A stretch of DNA of 64,000 nucleotides from Marmoricola sp. OAE513 (GTDB lineage: Bacteria; Actinomycetota; Actinomycetes; Propionibacteriales; Nocardioidaceae), in the NCBI RefSeq assembly GCF_040546585.1, contig NZ_JBEPOC010000001.1, positions 868,001-932,000 on the forward strand, in the 5' to 3' direction. Below the pieces are notes generated by a model. That model was not told where the DNA came from. It worked only from the letters and a program-made list of their open reading frames with translations, and did no database searches. A program made the position numbers and the translations under genes. Positions 25,103 to 33,967 of this stretch are shown piece after piece (within the stretch, counting starts at the first letter, position 1; each line of letters starts with the position of its first letter).

Positions 25103-25158
25103 CCGGTCGTCGAGCTTGCCGACACGGTCCCAGACGTCTCGGCAAGCTCGACGACCGG
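25103..25158. repeat. inverted pair of the dispersed repeat (fliL-fliM gap)
   Basis: Perfect 20-bp arms (CCGGTCGTCGAGCTTGCCGA at 25103-25122 and its complement at 25139-25158) with a 16-nt loop. The first arm begins 4 bp after the fliL stop. In RNA it would form a strong hairpin, so it may also terminate the flbD-fliL transcript before the fliM promoter. Confidence 0.92.
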
Positions 25159-25166
25159 AAAAACCA

Positions 25167-25194
25167 CTCATATGAACCTCCCCGGGGCCGATAC
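25167..25194 (+). promoter_or_regulatory. FliA-type promoter for fliMNOPQR-flhB
   Basis: CTCA (25167-25170), 15-nt spacer, GGCCGATAC (25186-25194). The fliM GTG at 25203 is 12 nt past the A of CCGA, so the transcript would be leaderless or nearly so. Confidence 0.7.
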
Positions 25195-25202
25195 GTGCTG
25201 GC

Positions 25203-26171
25203 GTGAGCTTCCTTGCGTCCGCCCCCGGGCAGCTGTCCGCACCCCGATCCGGGTCTGCGGGCGCCCGCACGCGCCGTCGTTCGGGCGCTGAACCGGTCGC
25301 CTACGACTTCCGGCGCCCGATCCAGCTCTCCCGTGAGCACTCCCGCATCCTGCAGCTCGGGTACGACGGCTTCGCGCGCCAGGCGACCACGGTGTTCACC
25401 TCCTCGCTGCGCACCGTGTGCGGGGTGGCCCTCTCCTCGATCGAGCAGCGCAGCTACGCCGAGTACGTCGACTCGCTGGACGCCTCGACGTACCTGACCC
25501 TCTTCGCCGCCGACCCGATGCCGGGGTTGGGCGTGCTGGAAATTCCGCTGCCGGCCACGATGGCGTGCGTCGACCACATGCTCGGCGGGCCCGGCAACGC
25601 CGACCAGCCGCAGCGGCCGCTGACCGAGATCGAGGGCGGCGTCATCGGCGGCTTGATCGAGCGGCTGCTCTCGGAGATGCGCTACTCGCTGGCGGGCATC
25701 GTCCCGCTGGAGCCGACCGTCACCGGGATCGAGTACAGCCCCCAGTTCGCCCAGGTCGCCGGCGCCGCGGACGTCATGGTGGTCGCGACCTTCGACCTCC
25801 GCGTCGACGAGACCGCGCACAAGATGACGGTCTGCCTTCCGTTCAGCGGCCTGCTCCCCCACCTGGCCACCGCAGCCGCGCCGGCTCCGGCCTCGGACCG
25901 CGAGCGCGCCAAGCGGGCCCAGGCCGCCGAGCTGCTCCAGGCCCAGTTCGCCCAGGTGCCGATGGATGTGGCCGTGCGGTTCCGCTCGACCCGGCTCGCC
26001 CCCGACGCCCTGGCCGAGCTCCAGCCCGGCGACGTCGTCCGGCTGGCCCACCCCGCTTCAGCGCCGCTCGACGTCACGGTCGACGACACCACCTTCGCGC
26101 ACGCCACCGCCGGCGCCCAGGGACAGCGGCTCGCTGCCCTGATCGTCGGCACCCGTAAGGAGATCCGATGA
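25203..26171 (+). CDS. fliM: FliM, flagellar motor switch protein
   Basis: 322 residues. The FliM core begins around residue 33 (YDFRRPIQLSREHSRILQLGYDGF) and contains GLGVLEIPLPATMACVDHMLGGPG. A C-terminal SpoA-type domain covers about 245-320. The N-terminal peptide that binds CheY-P in other FliM proteins (LSQxEID-like) is not evident; the N-terminus is Ser/Arg/Gly-rich instead. The GTG start is 12 nt after the promoter core and no Shine-Dalgarno is visible. It overlaps fliN by 4 bp. Confidence 0.92.
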   Translation: MSFLASAPGQLSAPRSGSAGARTRRRSGAEPVAYDFRRPIQLSREHSRILQLGYDGFARQATTVFTSSLRTVCGVALSSIEQRSYAEYVDSLDASTYLTLFAADPMPGLGVLEIPLPATMACVDHMLGGPGNADQPQRPLTEIEGGVIGGLIERLLSEMRYSLAGIVPLEPTVTGIEYSPQFAQVAGAADVMVVATFDLRVDETAHKMTVCLPFSGLLPHLATAAAPAPASDRERAKRAQAAELLQAQFAQVPMDVAVRFRSTRLAPDALAELQPGDVVRLAHPASAPLDVTVDDTTFAHATAGAQGQRLAALIVGTRKEIR

Positions 26172-27022
26172 CCACGTCCCCCACGTCCAACCCCGTCGGC
26201 GCCGACCTCGCCCTGGCCGCCGCCAGCGCGGCCGCCGCCGTGCTGCCCTCGGTCGACCCGCTTGTCGCCGCCGGGGCGCAGCCGGGCAACGAGCACGTCA
26301 CCGCCGCCTTCTCCGGTGCCGCGATCGCCGAGCTCGACGGTGGTCTCTCGGGACGGATCGCCGTTCTCGTCGGGGACGAGCTCACCGGGGCGCTCGCGTC
26401 CAGCCCGATCGAGGGCCTCGACCTCGCTGCCGCGACCCAGCCCGCGCTGGACGCCGCGGCTGCGGTGCTCGGCGGGGCCGCGAAGGCGGCGCGCACCGTC
26501 GAGCTCGACCTGGTCATCTCCGACCTGGGCGACGACTTCACCGTCGTCCCGCTCATCGGTGCCGGGATCGCTGCGTCGGTGCTCATCCAGGACCACCTGC
26601 TCGAGGGCGGCGGTCCGTTGGTTGCGCCTGTCGAAGCCCCCGCACCCGTGACTCCGGTCGTCGAGCAGCCTTCGGTGGTCGAGCGGCCTTCGGTGGTCGA
26701 GCTTGCCGAGACCCCGGACATCTCGGCAAGCTCGATGACCGGGGGCACCGACGCGGTCGTCACGCCGCTTCCCCGCCGCGGCATCGAGATGCTGCACGGC
26801 GTCGACATGGAGGTGACCGTCGAGCTGGGTCGCACCCGGATGACCGTGCGCGACCTGCTCGCGATGACCCCGGGCGCCGTGCTCGAGCTGGACCGTGCGG
26901 CCGGCAGTCCCGCCGACCTGCTCGTCAACGGTCGGCTGATCGCCCGCGGCGAGGTCGTCGTGGTCGACGAGGACTTCGGCCTGCGGGTCACCGAGATCAT
27001 CGACGACAGCTCGGCCGGCTGA
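26168..27022 (+). CDS. fliN: FliN/FliY-like flagellar switch protein with CheC-like N-terminal domain
   Basis: 284 residues, twice the size of a minimal FliN. The C-terminal ~80 residues are the SpoA/FliN domain (MLHGVDMEVTVELGRTRM, then VNGRLIARGEVVVVDEDFGLRV). The N-terminal ~155 residues resemble the CheC/FliY fold, but the Glu-x-x-Asn phosphatase helices are not obvious, so catalysis is doubtful. The domains are joined by a Pro/Val linker encoded largely by copies of the dispersed repeat (VVEQPSVVERPSVVELAET). It forms the lower rotor ring. Confidence 0.88.
   Translation: MTTSPTSNPVGADLALAAASAAAAVLPSVDPLVAAGAQPGNEHVTAAFSGAAIAELDGGLSGRIAVLVGDELTGALASSPIEGLDLAAATQPALDAAAAVLGGAAKAARTVELDLVISDLGDDFTVVPLIGAGIAASVLIQDHLLEGGGPLVAPVEAPAPVTPVVEQPSVVERPSVVELAETPDISASSMTGGTDAVVTPLPRRGIEMLHGVDMEVTVELGRTRMTVRDLLAMTPGAVLELDRAAGSPADLLVNGRLIARGEVVVVDEDFGLRVTEIIDDSSAG
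26654..26740. repeat. dispersed repeat copies inside fliN linker
   Basis: Three direct degenerate copies (GGTCGTCGAG / GGTGGTCGAG blocks starting near 26656, 26674 and 26692), then one inverted copy. A 15-bp perfect inverted pair lies at 26697-26711 and 26721-26735. The reading frame is kept, giving VVELAET on the direct side and ISASSMTGG on the inverted side. Confidence 0.88.
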
Positions 27023-27029
27023 GGACGTC

Positions 27030-27521
27030 ATGCTGGAGCTCACCATCCGGCTGGTCGTCTCCCTGGCGATCGTCGTCGGACTCCTCCTCGTGCTGGCGCG
27101 CGTGGGCGCGCGCAAGTTCCGGGGTGGCTCCGAGGCCCTGGTGCACGTCGTGCACCGGCAGCCGCTGAGCCGCACGTCCGCGGTCGCCGTGGTCACCGTC
27201 GGCACGCGCGTCCTGGTGCTCGGCACCACCGAGCAGCAGATCAGCGTGCTCGCCGAGCTCGACCCTGACGAGATCGAGGGTGCTGAGGTCATCGAGCTCG
27301 ACGGGCTCACCGTCGTCGAGGACGATCTCCAGGTCCCCGTCGCCCTGCAGGCGATCACCGCTCCGGCGCCGGTGCGCGCACCGGGCTCGCACCGGGCTGC
27401 TCCGGCCGCGAAGGCGGCAAAGGTCTCGGCGAGCTCGACCAACGGGGGTGCGCTCGCCGGATCGATCCTCTCCGCGCAGACCTGGAAGCAGGCGTTCAAC
27501 GCGGCACGGCGAGCCTCGTGA
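27030..27521 (+). CDS. fliO: FliO-like flagellar export protein
   Basis: 163 residues. One N-terminal membrane helix (about 3-25: LTIRLVVSLAIVVGLLLVLARVG) precedes a small beta domain with VVTVGTRVLVLGTTEQQISVL, the pattern of FliO. The C-terminal part is Ala-rich and includes a repeat-derived stretch (VSASSTNGG, 27424-27445). FliO helps assemble the FliP ring. Position between fliN and fliP supports the call. Confidence 0.85.
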   Translation: MLELTIRLVVSLAIVVGLLLVLARVGARKFRGGSEALVHVVHRQPLSRTSAVAVVTVGTRVLVLGTTEQQISVLAELDPDEIEGAEVIELDGLTVVEDDLQVPVALQAITAPAPVRAPGSHRAAPAAKAAKVSASSTNGGALAGSILSAQTWKQAFNAARRAS

Positions 27522-28387
27522 GCTCCGCCGGCCAGCTCCTCGGACGGCTCCTGGTCGCGGCGGTCGCCGTGGCCGGGCTGCTCGTCCTCGGCGCCGGCAC
27601 GGCCTCGGCGGCAACCACGGCAGCAACCACGGCGACCAGCAGCACCGTCTCGACACTCGCTCCGATGCCCGACCCCGTCGGACCGACCGGACCGACCGGA
27701 CCGAGCACCGAGGTCGACGGCACCTCGGTCACTGTCGACCTCGACGGTCTGACCAAGAAGCCGAGCACGTCGGTCACCGTGATCATCGCGATGACGCTGC
27801 TCTCGCTGCTGCCGGCGATCCTGCTGACCTGCACGTCGTTCACCAAGATCCTGGTGGTCCTCGGCCTGACCCGCAACGCGCTCGGCCTCCAGCAGACGCC
27901 GCCGAACCAGGTCCTCGCCGGCCTGGCCCTGTTCCTGAGCCTGTTCATCATGGGACCGGTCCTCGGCGACATCAACGACGAGGGCGTCCAGCCCTACCTC
28001 AAGGGCGACAAGACGTCCTCGCAGGCGTACGCCGACGGCGTGAAGCCGCTGAAGTCGTTCATGCTCGACCACACCGACGACGACGAGCTCGAGCTGCTCA
28101 CGAACGTCGCGAAGCGGGACCTGCCCAAGGACCGCGACGACGTCTCGATGGCGACCCTGGTGCCGGCGTTCGTGCTCAGCGAGCTCAAGCAGGCGTTCAT
28201 CATCGGGTTCATCGTCTTCATCCCGTTCCTGGTGATCGACATCGTCGTCAGCGGGGCCCTGATGGCGCTCGGCATGATGATGATGCCGCCGGTGATGGTC
28301 TCGCTCCCGTTCAAGCTCCTGCTGTTCGTCCTCGTCGACGGCTGGGGCCTCGTGATCAAGTCTCTGGTAGCGAGCTACAACGAATGA
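27518..28387 (+). CDS. fliP: FliP, export gate protein
   Basis: 289 residues. N-terminal signal sequence (about 5-30), a Pro/Gly/Thr-rich spacer, then the FliP core from residue ~85: VIIAMTLLSLLPAILLTCTSFTKILVVLGLTRNALG, VLAGLALFLSLFIMGPV and the C-terminal ALGMMMMPPVMVSLPFKLLLFVLVDGW. FliP forms the export gate with FliQ and FliR. GTG start overlapping the fliO stop. Confidence 0.95.
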   Translation: MSSAGQLLGRLLVAAVAVAGLLVLGAGTASAATTAATTATSSTVSTLAPMPDPVGPTGPTGPSTEVDGTSVTVDLDGLTKKPSTSVTVIIAMTLLSLLPAILLTCTSFTKILVVLGLTRNALGLQQTPPNQVLAGLALFLSLFIMGPVLGDINDEGVQPYLKGDKTSSQAYADGVKPLKSFMLDHTDDDELELLTNVAKRDLPKDRDDVSMATLVPAFVLSELKQAFIIGFIVFIPFLVIDIVVSGALMALGMMMMPPVMVSLPFKLLLFVLVDGWGLVIKSLVASYNE

Positions 28388-28653
28388 CCGACACGGCCAT
28401 CATCTCGCTCGCGCTCCAGACCATGCTGGTCGCGCTGAAGCTGTCCGCCCCGATCCTGGTCACCTCGCTGGTGATCGGTTTCACGGTCTCGCTGTTCCAG
28501 TCGATGACCCAGATCCAGGAGTTCACGCTCTCCTTCGTCCCGAAGCTGATCGGCGTCGGGGTCGCACTGCTGGTCTGCGGCAACTGGATGCTGCACACGT
28601 TGGTGGACTTCACCAACGACCTGTTCGAGAAGCTCCCCGGGTTGCTGAGCTGA
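28384..28653 (+). CDS. fliQ: FliQ, export gate protein
   Basis: 89 residues with two transmembrane helices (about 15-38 and 52-72) and the FliQ signature SLVIGFTVSLFQSMTQIQEFTLSFVPK. The ATG overlaps the fliP stop (ATGA). It wraps the FliP/FliR gate. Confidence 0.95.
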   Translation: MTDTAIISLALQTMLVALKLSAPILVTSLVIGFTVSLFQSMTQIQEFTLSFVPKLIGVGVALLVCGNWMLHTLVDFTNDLFEKLPGLLS

Positions 28654-28659
28654 CCTCGC

Positions 28660-29424
28660 ATGACCATCACCATCGCCGGGGAGCCGCTGATCGCCTACCT
28701 GCTGGCCTCGGTCCGGATCGTGGCCTGGCTGGCGATCGTGCCGCCGTTCTCCTCGCGCGCCGTCCCGGCGATGGCCAAGGTCGTGCTGTCCCTCGGGCTC
28801 GCCTTCGCCGTGACCCCGGGGATGTCCGGCGACATCCCGGTGAGCTTCTGGGCGCTGGCGGTCAACATCGTCACCCAGGTGCTCATCGGAGCCGGAATGG
28901 GTTTTGTGACCTACCTGCTCTTCCAGGCGATCGCGACCGCGGGCAGCCTGATCGACATGTTCGGCGGCTTCGCCCTGGCCCAGGGTTTCGACCCGCTCGG
29001 ACTGACGATGAACACCGTCTTCGGCAAGTTCCACCAGATGCTCGCCACCATGCTGCTCTTCGCCACCGGCGCGCACCTGCTGATCATCGGCGGGCTCCTG
29101 CGCACCTTTCACTTCCTGCCGGTCGGCACGAACCCGGACGTCGACGAACCCACCGACATCCTGGTGACGGCCATGGGCATGTTCTTCACCACGGCCGTGC
29201 AGATCGCGCTGCCGATGATCGCCGTGCTGTTCATCGCCGACCTGGGCCTGGCGCTGCTGACCAAGGTCGCACCGCAGCTCAACGCGATCAACGTGATGTT
29301 CCCGGCCAAGATCGCCCTGACGCTGCTCCTCCTCGGCCTGTCCTTCCCGGTGCTGCCGCTGGCCACCGAGCGCCTCGTGGACCTCGCGAACGAGGCCATG
29401 GCAGCGATCGCCGGAGCGGGGTGA
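28660..29424 (+). CDS. fliR: FliR, export gate protein
   Basis: 254 residues, six hydrophobic helices. The FliR motifs PPFSSRAVPAMAKVVLSLGLAF, IGAGMGFVTYLLFQAIATAG, LIDMFGGFALAQGFDP and ALPMIAVLFIADLGLALLTKVAPQLN are visible. It completes the FliPQR gate; 6 bp after fliQ and 4 bp before flhB. Confidence 0.95.
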   Translation: MTITIAGEPLIAYLLASVRIVAWLAIVPPFSSRAVPAMAKVVLSLGLAFAVTPGMSGDIPVSFWALAVNIVTQVLIGAGMGFVTYLLFQAIATAGSLIDMFGGFALAQGFDPLGLTMNTVFGKFHQMLATMLLFATGAHLLIIGGLLRTFHFLPVGTNPDVDEPTDILVTAMGMFFTTAVQIALPMIAVLFIADLGLALLTKVAPQLNAINVMFPAKIALTLLLLGLSFPVLPLATERLVDLANEAMAAIAGAG

Positions 29425-29428
29425 TCGC

Positions 29429-30613
29429 GTGAGCGGCAGTGCCGGCGAGAAGACCGAGAAGGCCACACCCAAGCGGCGCAAGGAGAACCGCAAGGAGGGC
29501 CAGGTCGCGCGCACCCAGGAGCTCGGTGGCTGGTCGTCCCTGCTCGTCGTCGCGATGGCGTTCCCGATGCTGCTCGGTCACGAGCTCGGCAAGATCCGCA
29601 CGATCATGACCACCAGCCTCACCGTCGGTGACGAGGCGACCACGGCACTCGCGCTCAACCTGCTCGGTGACGCCGCGAAGCACGTGTTCCTCAGCCTCGT
29701 GGTCCTCGGCAGCGGCATCATGCTGATCAGCGTCACCGCCACCGTGGCCCAGGGCGGTTTCTACCTGGCCACCAAGAGCCTGAAGCCGAAGTGGTCCAAG
29801 CTCGACCCGATCAAGGGCGCCAAGCGGATCTTCGGCCCCCAGGCCCTGTGGGAGGGCGCGAAGATGCTGCTGAAGAGCGCCTTCGTCTCCCTGCTCGTCT
29901 ACTTCGGGATCAAGGCGATGATGCCCCTGATCGGCGGCCTGGTGCCGATCCCGGTCGTCATCGACACGGTCTCCGGCAAGGCGCTCGGCATGATCCGCAA
30001 CATCGGTCTGGTCGGCCTGGGCATGGCCGGCGCCGACTACGCGATCGCCCGACGGCGTACCGGGAAGCAGACCCGGATGTCGAAGGAGGAGATCAAGCAG
30101 GAGCACAAGCAGACCGAGGGTGACCCGATGATCAAGAGCGCCATCCGGTCGCGCCAGCTCGCGGCGGCCCGCAACCGGATGATGGCCGACGTGGCCACCG
30201 CGGACGTGGTGCTGGTCAACCCGACGCACGTCGCCGTCGCGCTGCGGTACGACGCCCAGAAGGGGGCTCCGCGGGTGGTCGCGCGCGGTGCCGGCGCCAT
30301 CGCCGCCAAGATCCGCGAGCTGGCGACCGAGGAGTCGGTACCGCTGGTGCGCGACGTCCCCCTCGCCCGTGCCCTCTACCGCTCGACCAAGGTCGGCCAG
30401 GAGATCCCTGCCGAGCTCTTCGCCGCGGTCGCCCAGGTGCTCGCGTTCGTGATCAGCCGCCGCAGCCGCGGCCAACGGGGCGGGCAGCACCGCTCGCCGC
30501 GCCCCGAGGGCGACCTGCCCGTCGTACCGGACGCCGGGCGGCGCCGGCGACACGTGCCGGGTTCCCAGACCGGTCCCAAGAAGCACTCAGCCAAGCTCGC
30601 TCTCGGCCGATAG
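29429..30613 (+). CDS. flhB: FlhB, export switch protein
   Basis: 394 residues. The N-terminal motif EKTEKATPKRRKENRKEGQVAR is followed by four membrane helices (to about 215). The cytoplasmic domain holds the autocleavage site NPTH (VVLVNPTHVAVALRYD), which controls the switch from hook to filament export. The C-terminal ~50 residues form an Arg/Pro-rich tail beyond the usual end. The last codons carry the flhA promoter; its CCGATAG includes the flhB TAG stop. GTG start. Confidence 0.95.
   Translation: MSGSAGEKTEKATPKRRKENRKEGQVARTQELGGWSSLLVVAMAFPMLLGHELGKIRTIMTTSLTVGDEATTALALNLLGDAAKHVFLSLVVLGSGIMLISVTATVAQGGFYLATKSLKPKWSKLDPIKGAKRIFGPQALWEGAKMLLKSAFVSLLVYFGIKAMMPLIGGLVPIPVVIDTVSGKALGMIRNIGLVGLGMAGADYAIARRRTGKQTRMSKEEIKQEHKQTEGDPMIKSAIRSRQLAAARNRMMADVATADVVLVNPTHVAVALRYDAQKGAPRVVARGAGAIAAKIRELATEESVPLVRDVPLARALYRSTKVGQEIPAELFAAVAQVLAFVISRRSRGQRGGQHRSPRPEGDLPVVPDAGRRRRHVPGSQTGPKKHSAKLALGR
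30586..30613 (+). promoter_or_regulatory. FliA-type promoter for flhA, inside the end of flhB
   Basis: CTCA (30586-30589), 15-nt spacer, GGCCGATAG (30605-30613); the terminal TAG is the flhB stop codon. It predicts a leader of about 67 nt with GGAG before the flhA ATG. Confidence 0.7.
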
Positions 30614-30687
30614 GGACTCAGACGTCAGGACGACGTCCCCCTTGCGCACCACGGACGGTGCTCCCGGTTCTGTGCGGAGTGAAGTCC

Positions 30688-32769
<2,082 letters not shown>

Positions 32770-32773
32770 CAGC

Positions 32774-33037
32774 ATGAGTCCACTCTCCGGCTGGGTCCTG
32801 GGTGCCGCAACGGTCGTTGCCTCCCCCGCCCTCTGGTCCACGTTCGTCGACGGCACCATGCCGATGGACGTCGGCCTGACCCGCCTGCTGATCGCGTTCC
32901 CGGTCTCCTGGCTGCTGATCAGCCTCGTCGCCGAGCTCGCCTTTCCCGCGCCGGGTGCGGTCAAGCCCGGGGACACGGCTCCCGAGGCCGCGGCGGACGG
33001 CCCGGTCCCGGACGCGGATCCCGCCGAGGCCGCCTGA
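32774..33037 (+). CDS. small membrane protein, unknown
   Basis: 87 residues with two hydrophobic segments (about 6-22 and 34-54) and an acidic Pro/Ala-rich tail. It begins 4 bp after flhA and so is likely on the flhA transcript. No family was recognised. It may be a locus-specific flagellar accessory protein, but nothing in its sequence proves this. Confidence 0.6.
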   Translation: MSPLSGWVLGAATVVASPALWSTFVDGTMPMDVGLTRLLIAFPVSWLLISLVAELAFPAPGAVKPGDTAPEAAADGPVPDADPAEAA

Positions 33038-33069
33038 ATCCTGTTGGCCGCGAGCCCTAGGGTCGAGGC

Positions 33070-33513
33070 ATGGAACTGGACGTGATGCTGTGCGACCACG
33101 CGCAGGTGTCGGGCGAGAAGCTGTTCATCAGCGGGGCGAACATCGACCGGATGGTCTTCCCCGCCGGGAGCCCCGCCCCGTACGTCGTGAACCTGAGCGC
33201 CGCCGGTCTGGTCAGCGTCCCGTGGGCAGCCACCAATGCCGAGCACACCCTCGCGTTCCAGATGGTCACCGAGGACGGCCAGAACCCGCCGCTGCTCGGC
33301 GAGGAGAAGCCCGGTGAGAACGTCATCGGCGGACAGATGGAGTTCAACCTCGGCCGCCCGCCCCAGCTCGCCGCCGGAGAGTCCCAGAACGTCCCGTTCG
33401 TCTTCAACTTCGCCGGCATCCCGCTGATGACGGTGGGCCGCTACGTGCTCGTGTTCACCCTCGATGGCGTGGAGGCGCGGCGGTTGAGCTTCGCGGTCGA
33501 GGCGTCGGGGTAG
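33070..33513 (+). CDS. DUF6941-like family protein
   Basis: 147 residues, predicted beta-rich and soluble, beginning MELDVMLCDHAQVSGEKLFI and containing VPWAATNAEHTLAFQMVTEDG. I recognise it as an actinobacterial family of unknown function (DUF6941-like). The layout suggests a single immunoglobulin-like or receptor-binding-like beta domain. It is 32 bp after the small membrane gene, possibly with its own promoter. Confidence 0.65.
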   Translation: MELDVMLCDHAQVSGEKLFISGANIDRMVFPAGSPAPYVVNLSAAGLVSVPWAATNAEHTLAFQMVTEDGQNPPLLGEEKPGENVIGGQMEFNLGRPPQLAAGESQNVPFVFNFAGIPLMTVGRYVLVFTLDGVEARRLSFAVEASG

Positions 33514-33521
33514 TCCCCCAC

Positions 33522-33614
33522 CTACTCCCCCAGCACCACCGAGATGATCGTCGCGGCGCCGGTCAGCACCATCGCGACCACCAGCACGAGCGCGACCACA
33601 CGCGTGTTCATCAT
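33522..33614 (-). CDS. 30-residue membrane peptide
   Basis: An ATGATG start (33614 or 33611) opens a frame of 30 residues, MMNTRVVALVLVVAMVLTGA onwards, which is almost wholly one membrane helix. The first ATG overlaps the stop of the upstream YdhR-like gene (ATGA), which argues for real translation. No family was recognised. It is too short for most gene finders. Confidence 0.5.
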   Translation of the reverse strand: MMNTRVVALVLVVAMVLTGAATIISVVLGE

Positions 33615-33967
33615 CCGGAGAACCTCGCCTCGGCCACGAACCCGGCGGCACCCTCGGCCACCGACACGATCGTGCACGCCTCGATGAGGATCGGCGAGGA
33701 CCCGATGATCTGCGAGCCCGCCGACTCCGGCGCGATGGCGGTGAACTCGGTCTGGAACGCGTCGCGCGCCGCGTCGTCGGCGAAGACGTAGCAGCCCTCG
33801 AACCACTCGCCGCGACGCATCCGCCAGGTCTTGAACCGCAGGTCCTCCATCGTGGAGAACCGGGCGTGCGACGTACCGGCGACGTAGTCGGCAAGAGCCT
33901 CCTCGACGCCGTCCGCGGCACCCGCCAACGACCAGCGCACGGTCAGGCCGGCGTGGGTGTCGCTCAC
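33611..33967 (-). CDS. YdhR-like (dimeric alpha/beta-barrel) protein
   Basis: 118 residues from a GTG that overlaps the leucyl aminopeptidase stop (GTGA). The stretch MEDLRFKTWRMRRGEWFEGC then YVFADDAARDAF resembles YdhR/antibiotic-biosynthesis monooxygenase-like ferredoxin folds, in which a Trp and a following F/Y-x-F strand are conserved. The family call is tentative and no substrate is suggested. It is translationally coupled to both neighbours. Confidence 0.55.
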   Translation of the reverse strand: MSDTHAGLTVRWSLAGAADGVEEALADYVAGTSHARFSTMEDLRFKTWRMRRGEWFEGCYVFADDAARDAFQTEFTAIAPESAGSQIIGSSPILIEACTIVSVAEGAAGFVAEARFSG

